From an uncultured Neomegalonema sp. (GTDB taxonomy: Bacteria > Pseudomonadota > Alphaproteobacteria > Rhodobacterales > Rhodobacteraceae), in NCBI GenBank assembly GCA_937958345.1, contig CALGNW010000005.1, positions 1 to 43,607 on the forward strand: 43,607 nucleotides of DNA, in the 5' to 3' direction. Under the pieces are notes generated by a model. The model made no database searches and had not been told where the DNA came from. It saw only the letters and a list, made by a program, of their open reading frames with translations. Position numbers and translations under genes: made by a program. Positions 1-9,045 of this stretch are shown one piece after another; positions within the stretch are counted from its first letter, which is position 1, and each line of letters starts with the position of its first letter.

Positions 1-4
1 TGCC

Positions 5-901
5 TCACACCCTAAGCCGGTCTTTTTTGCGCGTCCGCAAACCCGCCAGAGGCTCGACCAAACTCGCGCCCACGATCATCAGCACACCGGCCAGCTCGCG
101 CATGCCAAAGGGTTCATCCACCAACAGCGCGGCTGAAACCGCGCCGACAACAACCTCGGTCATCAACAACAGCGCCACGACGCTCGGGCTGAGAAATTTC
201 GGGGCCCACAATGATGCGTATGTTCCGGGCAGAACGAACAATACCATAAAGAACAGCAGCACCGGCATGACCGGCATTGTCTGTGCCACCGTGGGGATCG
301 CTTCGGGCGCCAGAACCAGCGCCGCGCCCGTCGCGATAATCAGGGACCACACAAAAAAGCCGACCGTCAGATCAATCGACGACCGCGCCTCATCCAAACG
401 CAACCGAACGGTTGTGATTGCCCAGAAAAGTCCGGCGGCCACCCCCAGCCAGTCCCCCAGATTTCGCGGCACGGGAAAACTCAACCCCAGCCCGAAGATC
501 GTCAGCATGCCCAGCGCCGCCAGCGCCAGCGCGATGATCCGGGTTGCGGTAAACGGCTCGCCCAACACAAACCGCGCCAACAGCGTGCACCAGATCGGCA
601 TCAGATAGAACAGCAGGATCGCGCGCACGACGTCGGTATAAACGATGGCCGCAGAGTAACATGTCAGCGCCAGTCCGCTGGAAATCACCGTCAGTTGCAG
701 GCCGATTCCCCCTCCGGCAACCGACCGCCAGCGGGCAATCAGAACCGGAAACAGGCACAGCGCCGGAACCAGAAAATAGACCACTGTGGTCCATAACGGA
801 TGCAGACCCGCATCACTCAGCGCGCGCAGCGGAACCCAGAACAGCCCCCAGCAGGCTCCCGCATACAGGCACGCGATTTTCGCCTTGAATTCGATCGTCA
901 A
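5..901 (-). CDS. EamA/DMT-family permease
   Basis: A 298-residue, strongly hydrophobic protein with about ten predicted membrane helices, matching the usual length and two-repeat layout of EamA-type drug/metabolite transporters. The N-terminal part contains the typical small-residue/Trp pattern AGACWGLFW, and the second half has the common VALLLMTEVVVGAVSAAL-like segment of these exporters. The start is TTG; an in-frame stop lies a few codons upstream and a run of G (GGGGGG) about 8 nt before the TTG can serve as ribosome binding site. The substrate cannot be read from the sequence; members export amino acids, nucleotides or other small metabolites. It lies just downstream of hemB on the same strand (28-nt gap), so the two may be cotranscribed. 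Confidence 0.85.
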   Translation of the reverse strand: MTIEFKAKIACLYAGACWGLFWVPLRALSDAGLHPLWTTVVYFLVPALCLFPVLIARWRSVAGGGIGLQLTVISSGLALTCYSAAIVYTDVVRAILLFYLMPIWCTLLARFVLGEPFTATRIIALALAALGMLTIFGLGLSFPVPRNLGDWLGVAAGLFWAITTVRLRLDEARSSIDLTVGFFVWSLIIATGAALVLAPEAIPTVAQTMPVMPVLLFFMVLFVLPGTYASLWAPKFLSPSVVALLLMTEVVVGAVSAALLVDEPFGMRELAGVLMIVGASLVEPLAGLRTRKKDRLRV

Positions 902-929
902 TGCCAGATGCCCCCCGGACGGTCAGGGG

Positions 930-1937
930 TCAGCGCGCGGCCAACCGCTTTGCGACATCGACGGCGTAATAGCTCAGCATCCCGTCGCACCCCGCGCGCT
1001 TAAAGGCGGACAGCGCCTCCAATGTCACGGTATCGCGGTCCAGCCATCCGTTGGCCGCCGCCGCCTCCAGCATCGCGTACTCGCCGCTGGTTTGATATGC
1101 AAATGTCGGCACGGCGAATTCGTCTTTCACGCGGCGGCAGATATCCAGATAGGGCATGCCCGGTTTTACCATCACCATGTCCGCGCCCTCGGAAAGATCC
1201 AGCGCCACCTCGCGCATCGCCTCGTCCGAATTCAGCGGGTCCATCTGATAGGTTTTCTTATCTCCCGTCAGCTTTCCGGCGGCCCCGACGGCATCACGGA
1301 ACGGGCCGTAGAAAGCCGAGGCATATTTCGCGGCATAGCTCAGCAGCATGACGTTCTCATGCCCGCCCGCCTCCAGCGCATCGCGCAACGCCCCGATCCG
1401 GCCATCCATCATATCGGACGGGCCGATAATATTCGCCCCCGCCTCGGCCTGCACCAGAGCCTGTTTCACCAACGCCTCGACGCTCAGGTCATTGACGATC
1501 TGATCCCCGACAACAATCCCGTCATGGCCCAGCGCATTATAGGGGTCGAGCGCGACATCCTCCATCACGCCGATCTCGGGCACGGCGGCCTTGATCGCGC
1601 GCGTGGCGCGGCAGATCAGGTTATCGGGGTTCCATGCCTCCTCGCATCCCGGCGTGCGCAGGCTGGCGTCGATGTTCGGAAACAGCGCAACGCACGGAAT
1701 ACCCAGCGTCGCCGCCTCCTCGACCCGCCGCACGGCAATATCAATGGTCACCCGATCCACGCCGGGCATCGACGCGACGGGTTCGATCCGGTTCTCGCCC
1801 TCGATCACAAAGATCGGCCAGATAAAATCCGCCGCCGACAGCGACGCCTCCGCGACCATAGCCCGTGACCAGGGCGCCTGCCGTGTGCGGCGCATGCGGG
1901 TTCGGGGATAACTGGGGTTCGGCGGGGTCTGAGACAT
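930..1937 (-). CDS. hemB: Delta-aminolevulinic acid dehydratase (porphobilinogen synthase)
   Basis: Condenses two 5-aminolevulinate molecules to porphobilinogen in tetrapyrrole synthesis (cytosolic). The 335-residue length fits the family. Active-site lysines are visible in SYAAKYASAFYGP (about K203) and VMVKPGMPYLD (about K256). The metal loop at about residues 125-140 reads MEDVALDPYNALGHDG, the aspartate-rich form found in alphaproteobacterial Mg/K-dependent enzymes, and lacks the cysteine cluster of the zinc form. I chose the ATG at 1937 over an ATG 14 codons upstream because GGAAG precedes it and the product begins MSQTPPN, close to family N-termini. It is divergent from the outer membrane protein gene at 2110. 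Confidence 0.95.
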   Translation of the reverse strand: MSQTPPNPSYPRTRMRRTRQAPWSRAMVAEASLSAADFIWPIFVIEGENRIEPVASMPGVDRVTIDIAVRRVEEAATLGIPCVALFPNIDASLRTPGCEEAWNPDNLICRATRAIKAAVPEIGVMEDVALDPYNALGHDGIVVGDQIVNDLSVEALVKQALVQAEAGANIIGPSDMMDGRIGALRDALEAGGHENVMLLSYAAKYASAFYGPFRDAVGAAGKLTGDKKTYQMDPLNSDEAMREVALDLSEGADMVMVKPGMPYLDICRRVKDEFAVPTFAYQTSGEYAMLEAAAANGWLDRDTVTLEALSAFKRAGCDGMLSYYAVDVAKRLAAR

Positions 1938-2109
1938 CGGACACTTCCGGTTCGGCTGACGGATAGCCTTTTCGGCCATGTGCGCCCTGCGTTGTCAATC
2001 CGCAATCACGGCTCCTAAACGGCATATTAGGCTTTCCGCGATAAAAAACAGCGTACACACGGGGTGGCTGAAGGGATGCAGCCATCGGGATATCGGGGGA
2101 TATACCGGC

Positions 2110-2772
2110 ATGACCAACAATTTCGCACGCACTTTCAAGGTGTTGACTGCATCGGCAATCGCACTGGCGAGCGTCGCGGCACAGGCCAGCAACAATGCCG
2201 GTTCGGTCAGTATCATCGATATGACGACCGACAGCACTGTCAGCAGTGACTTCATCATCACCACCGGCTTTCTGCACGAGCTTGATCTGGTCGCCTTCGA
2301 AGAACCCGCGACCTCCCTCGCCGCCGACGTGCCGGTCTTCGATACGGAATCCGAGGTCCCGAAAAGCGGCTGGGCCGGACTGGTCGAGGTTGATATGAGC
2401 GACGAGGCAACGCTTCCGATGGACGAACTTTCTTCGTTCTCCGACAGCTTCGACACGACCGACCGCGAAAAGAAAATGAGCGGTTTTTACACCATGCGTT
2501 ACGCGTTCAACAGCGACATGCCCTTCCGCCCCTATGCGGGCGCAGGTCTGGGCCTCGTCGCAACCAGCAACGATACGCAAACCTCCGGCGTCTTTGCCGG
2601 ACGCGCAACAGCCGGTTTTGACATGACCGTCGGCAACAACGCCGCGATCTTCGCCGAATACGCCTTCGTCAAAAGCGGCGGCCTCAATATCGGCACGGCA
2701 AACACAACCGCCGCCAGCGCGATCCCAAACACCGAACACAGCCTGAAACTAGGCTTCCGCCGCACGTTCTGA
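2110..2772 (+). CDS. Exported outer-membrane beta-barrel protein (porin-like fold)
   Basis: A 220-residue protein with a clear Sec signal peptide (about residues 1-26, ending AAQAS). The C-terminal half reads as alternating beta strands: YTMRYAFNSDMPFRPYAGAGLG, then FAGRATAGFDMTVGNNAAIFAEYAF, ending HSLKLGFRRTF. A terminal aromatic residue and the FRPYAGAGLG motif are typical of OmpA-like or OmpW-like eight-stranded barrels (PF13505-type). The middle (about 60-110) is acidic and is probably a surface loop. The start is placed at 2110, after a GGGGGA stretch and directly before the signal peptide; a longer frame upstream has no exported character. Its exact role is not recognisable. Confidence 0.75.
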   Translation: MTNNFARTFKVLTASAIALASVAAQASNNAGSVSIIDMTTDSTVSSDFIITTGFLHELDLVAFEEPATSLAADVPVFDTESEVPKSGWAGLVEVDMSDEATLPMDELSSFSDSFDTTDREKKMSGFYTMRYAFNSDMPFRPYAGAGLGLVATSNDTQTSGVFAGRATAGFDMTVGNNAAIFAEYAFVKSGGLNIGTANTTAASAIPNTEHSLKLGFRRTF

Positions 2773-2915
2773 TACCGGACGCGGCGACCCACGGGGCGCT
2801 GCGGACAAAACTGCCTCCGATAAAGATTTCCTGCCAAGCATGCTGGCGTCAGCGCCAGGCAAAATGATATGCAGGAATCAGGCGGGTATCGGATGTAGAC
2901 GCGGGATAGACGCAA

Positions 2916-5021
2916 ATGCTGTTCTCGATCAAAGCAACAATTTTGGCGTCGCTGATCGGGCTTCAACTCATTGCAGCCGGAATTATCATCTCGTCATCCT
3001 TTGTAACGTCAGAGGCGGCGATGTTGCATCAGGCCGAACGTTTGATGACCGGGGCCGCAAAGAACACGATCCGTCACACGCGCTCGTTTCTCGCAACTGC
3101 CGAACACGCGGTCAGGCTTTCAAAAGGGCTTCGTCAGGAGAGCGTCTTTGACTCGGAAAACAGAACGGGACTCGAACGGTTCTTCTTCGAGCATCTGAAG
3201 GTTTCGCCGAGTATCAGCGGATTATACTACGGCGATCAGGACGGGCATTTTACATTTGTCAGCCGCTCTTCCGGGGTCGCCGGAGCGGAGTTTCGCACCA
3301 AGCTGATTTCGTCCGCTGACGAGGGCGCGACGATTACATTTCGAAACAGCACGTTCCAAAACGTCGCATCAGAGGCCGATCCCAACGACCTTTACGACCC
3401 AAGGGACCGGCCCTGGTACGAACAGACAATCGCGGCGGGCGAGATAACCTGGACGCCCCCTTATATTTTCTACACGTCCCAGGAGCCGGGCATCAGTGTC
3501 GCCGCGCCGGTGCTTGGCTCTGACGGAACCGTCGAGGGCGTTCTCGGGATTGATATGGAGATATCCTCCATATCGAATTTTCTCGGTCAACTCGGCATTG
3601 GCGATTCCGGCGCGGCGCTGATCCTCAATAACAACGGCGATGTCATCGCCCACCCGGACCCGACGAAAATCAAGAAACTCCGGAACGACGGCGAAACCGG
3701 ATTGAGGTTCGCCAAGATTGACGAAATCGACGATCCGATTGCCAAGGCCGTGGTCAGCACGGTCACGACCGAACAGGGCGCGATTGATTTTTCGGTCGAT
3801 CAGTTTGCCCGCGTCAGTGTTGGCGACGAGGTCTACAACGCCGTCTTCGCGCCTTTTTCAATCGGCAATCTGGATTGGACAATCGCGATCTTTGTTCCGC
3901 AAAACGACTTTCTCGGATCAATCGTCGAAAGCCGCACACAGAACATCATCATCGCCATTTCCATCGCGTGCCTCACGGTCCTGTTGGGGTGGTTGATTGC
4001 GCTGCGCGTCACCTCGCCGCTGACCGCTCTATCGCAATGCGCCGACCAGATAGCGCGCGGGGAAACACCGGACACGCGCTCGCTGCCGGAGAATTTCGTT
4101 GAACTGAAACACGTCTCAACGGCGTTCCGGCGTATGACACGCTGGCTCGACGACTATCGCACCCAGAATTCAAGAATGCATGGCGAGTTGGTCGCGTCGG
4201 CGGAAAAACTAGAAGTCCGTGTCAAAGACCTGCGTGCGGAAATCGTGGAAAGACAACGCGCCGAAGCGCAAAGCCAACAGCTTCAGGGCGAGTTGGCGCA
4301 CGTCACCCGTTTCAGCACCACAGGCGAAATGGCGGCCAGTCTTGCCCACGAACTGAACCAGCCCCTCACGGCAATCACCCAGTATTGCGACCTCATTCTC
4401 AGCACGACGAAATCGGGGGGATACGCCGATCAAGAGGTCACCGAATGCATTGAAGAAATGCAGGATCAGGCCTTTCGTGCCGGAGAGATCATCCGCCATT
4501 TGAGGCAGTTCATACGCAAAGGGGAAACCGATGCCGAGTTGGTAAACCTTGGACAGCTTATCCGACAAACGTCCCGCCTGATCGAACCTCAAGCACGCGA
4601 AAAAAATATTGAAATCGTAATCCAAGCCGATGAAGACGCACCGATGATCCTGATAAACCGAGTCCAGATCGCTCAGGTCCTGGTGAATCTGCTGAGAAAC
4701 AGCGTCGAGGCAATTTCGAATGCCGGTTCAGACGAACGTGTCATCACCATACAGGAAACCCGAACCGGCGATGTTGTTGAAATTTCGGTTCGCGATACCG
4801 GCCCCGGCATCACTTCGGTTGAAAACGCATTTAAGCCGTTCGAAACGAGCAAACCGGAGGGCATGGGCATGGGGCTTTCGATCAGCCGCTCAATCGTCGA
4901 GGCCCATCAGGGACACCTGACCGCCGACCGAAATCTGACTCAGGGTGCGTGCTTCCGCATCACCCTGCCCAACCGCGCCACGCCATCCGTCCAACAATCA
5001 GCAGCCCTACCAGTCCAATAA
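2916..5021 (+). CDS. CACHE-domain sensor histidine kinase (DctB/DctS-like)
   Basis: A 701-residue membrane kinase. TM1 spans about residues 5-27. A large periplasmic double-CACHE sensor follows (about 30-335) with DPRDRPWYEQ and GVLGIDMEI motifs, resembling dCACHE domains that bind amino acids or organic acids. TM2 is at about 342-362, then HAMP, a coiled coil (about 420-460), a HisKA box with SLAHELNQPLTAI (phospho-His about 478), and a HATPase_c domain with N box NLLRNSVEAI, G1 DTGPGI and G2 GMGMGLSIS. The domain order matches DctB/DctS kinases of dicarboxylate uptake. It converges with the response regulator gene and overlaps its 3' end by 15 nt, so the probable partners are on opposite strands. 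The TRAP operon across the junction is the likely target; the ligand is unknown. Confidence 0.92.
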   Translation: MLFSIKATILASLIGLQLIAAGIIISSSFVTSEAAMLHQAERLMTGAAKNTIRHTRSFLATAEHAVRLSKGLRQESVFDSENRTGLERFFFEHLKVSPSISGLYYGDQDGHFTFVSRSSGVAGAEFRTKLISSADEGATITFRNSTFQNVASEADPNDLYDPRDRPWYEQTIAAGEITWTPPYIFYTSQEPGISVAAPVLGSDGTVEGVLGIDMEISSISNFLGQLGIGDSGAALILNNNGDVIAHPDPTKIKKLRNDGETGLRFAKIDEIDDPIAKAVVSTVTTEQGAIDFSVDQFARVSVGDEVYNAVFAPFSIGNLDWTIAIFVPQNDFLGSIVESRTQNIIIAISIACLTVLLGWLIALRVTSPLTALSQCADQIARGETPDTRSLPENFVELKHVSTAFRRMTRWLDDYRTQNSRMHGELVASAEKLEVRVKDLRAEIVERQRAEAQSQQLQGELAHVTRFSTTGEMAASLAHELNQPLTAITQYCDLILSTTKSGGYADQEVTECIEEMQDQAFRAGEIIRHLRQFIRKGETDAELVNLGQLIRQTSRLIEPQAREKNIEIVIQADEDAPMILINRVQIAQVLVNLLRNSVEAISNAGSDERVITIQETRTGDVVEISVRDTGPGITSVENAFKPFETSKPEGMGMGLSISRSIVEAHQGHLTADRNLTQGACFRITLPNRATPSVQQSAALPVQ

Positions 5022-5621
5022 TTTCGAAACTTCCGCCAGCTCTGTCAGGGATGTTACATCCAGCTTTGCCATTGCGCGGGCACGATGATGCTCGACTGTG
5101 CGGTGACTGATGTCCAACTCGCGGGCAATCGCCTTGTTGGAAAGTTGAGAACCCGAGCCGGTCAACAGCTTCAGAACATCTACTTCGCGGTCTGTCAGGC
5201 GGGCCGCACGTTGGCGTATCGCAACAGGATCTTTTTTAAGATCGGCCCGAACCTTCTGATTGGCAAACGCTTCATCAATACGATCAAGCAGGGCCTTTTG
5301 ACGGAAGGGCTTTTCAATAAAATCCAGCGCCCCCGCGCGCAGGGCCTGAACGGATTGGGGAATGTTTCCGTGACCGGTGATAAAGATGATCGGCAGCTCG
5401 GGTGCTTTTTTACCCAGATGGCGCTGCAACTCCAAGCCGTCCATTTCAGGCATACTCAGATCTAACACAAGGCATCCCGCGCGACTGCTGTCATAGGCGT
5501 TCAGGAAATCCTGCGCGCTTGCAAATGCCTCGACAATATATCCGCGACTTTGCAGCGCGCGCGGCAGTGACTTACGGATCGCGGGGTCATCATCGACCAG
5601 AAAGACTGTCGGCTCAGACAT
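5007..5621 (-). CDS. FixJ/DctR-type response regulator
   Basis: A 204-residue regulator: receiver domain (about 1-120) with acidic pair D10-D11, phospho-acceptor D54 in LVLDLSMPEMDG, T82 and K104 in FIEKPF, followed by a LuxR/FixJ-type helix-turn-helix (about 138-200) with LTDREVDVLKLLTGSGSQLSNKAIARELDISHRTVEHHRARAMAKL-type spacing. It is the last gene of the minus-strand TRAP operon, 24 nt after the Usp gene, so transporter and regulator are probably expressed together. Rhodobacter capsulatus DctS/DctR, which controls the DctPQM TRAP transporter, uses the same kinase and FixJ-type regulator classes. Control of the TAXI operon promoter is therefore a reasonable inference, not something shown here. 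Confidence 0.93.
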   Translation of the reverse strand: MSEPTVFLVDDDPAIRKSLPRALQSRGYIVEAFASAQDFLNAYDSSRAGCLVLDLSMPEMDGLELQRHLGKKAPELPIIFITGHGNIPQSVQALRAGALDFIEKPFRQKALLDRIDEAFANQKVRADLKKDPVAIRQRAARLTDREVDVLKLLTGSGSQLSNKAIARELDISHRTVEHHRARAMAKLDVTSLTELAEVSKLLDW

Positions 5622-5645
5622 GTACGATCCGCTTTCTCTAGGCCG

Positions 5646-6074
5646 TCAATTGCGAAGCAAAACGACCGAACACTTTGCATGACGCATGACGCGGGCCGCA
5701 TTATGTCCGAGCAGAAAATCACCCGAATCCGTGCTTCCCGGTCCGAGAAAGATTACATCGGCAGCGTTCTCTGCCGCCGCCTTTACAATCTCTTTATACA
5801 CCGAGCCGTGTCCGACAAGGTGCTTGTCAACAATCGGCGATCCTGCCTGTTCCGCGACGAAATCCATCAGCGCGGCACGCCCCTGCTCCAGCGCCTTTTT
5901 CTCGTAGTCAGCCGGAAAAAACGAGGCAACCATCGGCATCGAAAAACTGGGCACGACAGTCAGAACATGAAGGGTCGCGCCCATCGTGCTGGCCATTTCG
6001 CTTGCCGCGGCAAACAATCGTTTGGACTCGGGCTCATCCCCCAAATCAAGTGGCAGCAATATCGATTTAAACAC
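5646..6074 (-). CDS. Universal stress protein (UspA family), TRAP-associated
   Basis: A 142-residue UspA-domain protein starting FKSILLPLDLG and ending ARVMRHAKCSVVLLR, both standard Usp landmarks. The nucleotide loop GPGSTDSGDFLLGHNA departs from the usual G-x2-G-x9-G(S/T): His replaces the last Ser/Thr, so ATP binding is uncertain. The start is GTG at 6074, overlapping the stop of the TRAP permease gene by 8 nt, with GAGGAGG about 7 nt upstream, so it is probably translationally coupled. Usp proteins encoded with TRAP transporters are known from the Halomonas ectoine system (TeaD), where the Usp modulates transport. A similar regulatory role is inferred here. Confidence 0.88.
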   Translation of the reverse strand: MFKSILLPLDLGDEPESKRLFAAASEMASTMGATLHVLTVVPSFSMPMVASFFPADYEKKALEQGRAALMDFVAEQAGSPIVDKHLVGHGSVYKEIVKAAAENAADVIFLGPGSTDSGDFLLGHNAARVMRHAKCSVVLLRN

Positions 6075-8940
6075 GGGCAGCCTCCTCTTCACGCGCGTTC
6101 GACGCCGGCGCCGCTCTCGCAAGACGACCTTGCTGAAGCCAGTAAATGAAACCAAGCAGCAGCAATGCCGGAATAAAGAACAACTGCCTCGGCGGCTGTG
6201 CGGACGGCACGAGAACTTCTTTGATTTCCTGATCGAAATCGAACCCGGCTTTCTCCGCAGGCGAGTCGAACGTTGCACCGTCAACGATCAGTTTGCCGTC
6301 TTCTTCGAGGAAGTCAGCACCAAACGCCGCAAGGCGTTCCTCGCCATCCGCACCCTCAGGCACGTTGATAATCAACGTCAGGGATACCGGCTCACCAACG
6401 TCATCCAGCCCGTCGGCCTTCAGCCGCACCTCTGATCCGGGCTCCGCTTTCCCGACAATCTCGGACAATTGGGCGGGTGGTTGGGTTTTGTAAGGCGTCA
6501 CAATCATGTCCATCCAGAAACCGGGGCGGAACAGCGTAAAGGCCACAAGGATGAGCGCCAGCGATTCCCAAATTCGGTTCTTCGCAAAGAAATATCCCTG
6601 CATGCCCGCTGTAAAGATCAGCATTGCCGCCGTCGCGATTATGAAAATCGGTATCGCCTGCAAGGCTGTCACATCATAAAGGATCAGATCGGTGTTAAAG
6701 ATGAACAGGAACGGCAACAGTGCCGTGCGCATGCTATAGAAAAACGCGATGAAGCCGGTTTTGATCGGATCACCGCCGGAAACGGCAGCGGCGGCAAACG
6801 ACGCCAACCCGACGGGCGGCGTCACATCAGCCATAATACCGAAATAGAAGACGAACAAATGCACGGCAATGAGTGGCACGATCAGACCGTTCTGTTGTCC
6901 GAGCGTCACGATAACCGGTGCGAGCAGTGACGACACGACGATGTAATTCGCCGTCGTCGGCAGGCCCATCCCGAGGATCAAACTCAGGATTCCCGTCAAA
7001 ACCAGCATCGCCAGAATATTCCCCTGGCTCAGAAACTCGACCAGCGCCGCAAGCACGGCCCCGACACCTGTCTGGCTGACAGCGCCGACAATAATACCGG
7101 CGGTCGCCGTGGCGATACCGATACCGATCATGTTCCGCGCGCCGGTGATGAGACCGTCAATCAATTCATCGAAACCGAGCTTTATCGTCCCTGCGGTGCT
7201 TTCGCGTCGGAAGATCGCCTTCAGAAAGTTCTGCGTCAGCAAAATGAATATCATCAACAGAGTCGCGTAAAACGCTGACAGAGTCGGCGACAGGCGCTCG
7301 ACCATCAAGCACCAGATCAGCAACAACACAGGCAAAAGATAGAACAGACCGGCATTAATCGTTGGGCCCGGCTCCGGCAGTGCCGTGATCGGGGCATTGG
7401 GATCATCCAGCTCGAGCACAGGATAGTTTGAACCGTGCCGAAGCAAAAAGATGTAAGCGACCGCCAAAATACCCGAGATCACCCAGACCGCAGAGTCTCC
7501 GGCAAATGCGCGAACGCCGCCCAAAAGATAGAACAGCACGAACGAACCGACGACCGCATAACCCAGCACTAATGCGCCCATCGACACATAACGCCACTTG
7601 CTGTCTGGGCTGAGACTGCTGTGGATAAAGCGGTGAATGACGACAACCAGTGCCAACGCCGCAAGCGCGGCCAAAGCCTGCTGTACCGGGTCGGTAATCG
7701 ACAGGAACGACGACATCGCCCAGCCGATCGCACCGGCAACAGCAAAGAATGCAGCAGCAGTTGTGAGGAACGCGATCAGCGCCCATTTACCCGGTTTGCT
7801 TTCACCTGCGCGCGGCAGGCCCTGCATATTTGCCTTCATCGCTTCCAGATGAACGATATACACCAGTGCGATGTAGGAAATCACCGCCGGGACAAAGGCG
7901 TGCTTGACGACTTCAAAATAACTGATGCCGACATACTCGACCATCAGAAAGGCAGCGGCCCCCATGACAGGCGGCATGATCTGTCCGTTGACCGACGAGG
8001 CGACTTCGACCGCTCCGGCCTTCTCTGACGAAAACCCGACGCGGCGCATCATCGGAATTGTAAACGTGCCCGTCGTGACGACGTTGGCGATTGATGACCC
8101 TGAAATCAAACCGGTCATTGCCGACGCGACAACCGCCGCCTTCGCAGGCCCACCGCGCAAATGCCCCATCAGGGAGAACGCAACCTTAATGAAGTAATTG
8201 CCTGCGCCCGCTTTCTCCAGCAACGCGCCGAACAGCACGAACAGAAATACCAGATCGGTCGAGACACCCAATGCGATGCCGAACACGCCCTCGGTCGACA
8301 GCCATTGGTGGTCGGCGACCGCGCCGAAACTTGCCCCCTTCCAGGCCAACAAGCCCGGAGCATACGGTCCAAGGAACGTATAGCCGATGAACACAAGCGC
8401 GACCACGGCGAGCGGCGGCCCAAGCGCCCGCCGCGTTGCCTCAAGCAAAATCAGGATACCGACAACGGCGACCCCGATATCAAACCAGTTCGGGTTCGCG
8501 GGCCGGTCAGACAGAGTCGTACCGAAGACCCAGCCCATGTACTGCCGACTGAACAAAAACAGGTAAAATGCGCAAAAAGCTCCGAGGATACCCAAAACCC
8601 AATCAGGAACAGGCACAAAACCTCGGGGAGAATCTTTGAATGCAGGGTAGCTCAGGAAGCAAAGCAAGATTGCAAAGGCGAGGTGAATCGAGCGCGCTTC
8701 GCCCGAGTTAAACGCCGTCATATTCGCAATCCAGCGGGTCGACTCGTACTGCGACAGGATCGAAGGGATCGGGGACGCAAACCAAAGCTGAAACAGGGAC
8801 CACGCCAGTGCCAATCCGGCCATGAGCAAATAAATAGTCCGGTTGCTCGGGTTACGCCCACCCGTGTCGCTTGATGCAACCAGATCATCGAGTTCGGCGT
8901 CGCTTAACGCTTTCCCGGCGGATTCATCTGTCGATGCCAC
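6067..8940 (-). CDS. TRAP transporter fused permease (TAXI type, 4TM-12TM)
   Basis: A 957-residue fused small plus large TRAP membrane subunit. Helices at about 35-190 form the Q-like part; from about 200 onward comes the M domain with the DctM-type stretches ASAMTGLISGSSIANVVTTG and GMGLPTTANYIVVSSLLAP, which carry the substrate and Na+ region. The C-terminal part after about residue 770 fits DUF3394: two helices around a soluble segment with a PDZ-like piece (VDGATFDSPAEKAGFDFDQEI) and a last helix. The GTG start has GGGGAGA 9 nt upstream. It works with the TAXI binding protein at 9046-10014, importing an organic or amino acid by an ion gradient. It overlaps the Usp gene by 8 nt. Confidence 0.95.
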   Translation of the reverse strand: MASTDESAGKALSDAELDDLVASSDTGGRNPSNRTIYLLMAGLALAWSLFQLWFASPIPSILSQYESTRWIANMTAFNSGEARSIHLAFAILLCFLSYPAFKDSPRGFVPVPDWVLGILGAFCAFYLFLFSRQYMGWVFGTTLSDRPANPNWFDIGVAVVGILILLEATRRALGPPLAVVALVFIGYTFLGPYAPGLLAWKGASFGAVADHQWLSTEGVFGIALGVSTDLVFLFVLFGALLEKAGAGNYFIKVAFSLMGHLRGGPAKAAVVASAMTGLISGSSIANVVTTGTFTIPMMRRVGFSSEKAGAVEVASSVNGQIMPPVMGAAAFLMVEYVGISYFEVVKHAFVPAVISYIALVYIVHLEAMKANMQGLPRAGESKPGKWALIAFLTTAAAFFAVAGAIGWAMSSFLSITDPVQQALAALAALALVVVIHRFIHSSLSPDSKWRYVSMGALVLGYAVVGSFVLFYLLGGVRAFAGDSAVWVISGILAVAYIFLLRHGSNYPVLELDDPNAPITALPEPGPTINAGLFYLLPVLLLIWCLMVERLSPTLSAFYATLLMIFILLTQNFLKAIFRRESTAGTIKLGFDELIDGLITGARNMIGIGIATATAGIIVGAVSQTGVGAVLAALVEFLSQGNILAMLVLTGILSLILGMGLPTTANYIVVSSLLAPVIVTLGQQNGLIVPLIAVHLFVFYFGIMADVTPPVGLASFAAAAVSGGDPIKTGFIAFFYSMRTALLPFLFIFNTDLILYDVTALQAIPIFIIATAAMLIFTAGMQGYFFAKNRIWESLALILVAFTLFRPGFWMDMIVTPYKTQPPAQLSEIVGKAEPGSEVRLKADGLDDVGEPVSLTLIINVPEGADGEERLAAFGADFLEEDGKLIVDGATFDSPAEKAGFDFDQEIKEVLVPSAQPPRQLFFIPALLLLGFIYWLQQGRLARAAPASNAREEEAARV

Positions 8941-9005
8941 TGAACCATTCTCCCCGCTAAAATTTCAGGTGCAGCCTTTCATTCGACGAAGACCGCTGAA
9001 AAGCA

Positions 9006-9032
9006 GAGAGCCCCGCACTTTGCGGGGCTCTC
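9006..9032 (-). terminator. Intra-operon hairpin between TAXI binding protein and permease genes
   Basis: A perfect 12-bp stem (arms 9006-9017 and 9021-9032, GC-rich) with a 3-nt loop, 13 nt after the binding-protein stop. On the minus strand it is followed by TGCTTTTC rather than a long U run. It can act as a partial terminator or as a 3' stabiliser of the upstream message, giving more binding protein than permease. Confidence 0.75.
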
Positions 9033-9045
9033 GTTCGCTGTGCAG

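Noticed and set aside
786..1868. Long open frame on + strand opposite hemB
   Set aside because: Shadow frame of a clear hemB gene; its product is His/Arg-rich with no recognisable motif.
2855..2870. CTGGCG/CGCCAG hairpin after the outer-membrane protein gene
   Set aside because: Only 6 bp with a 4-nt loop and no T run; too weak to call a terminator.
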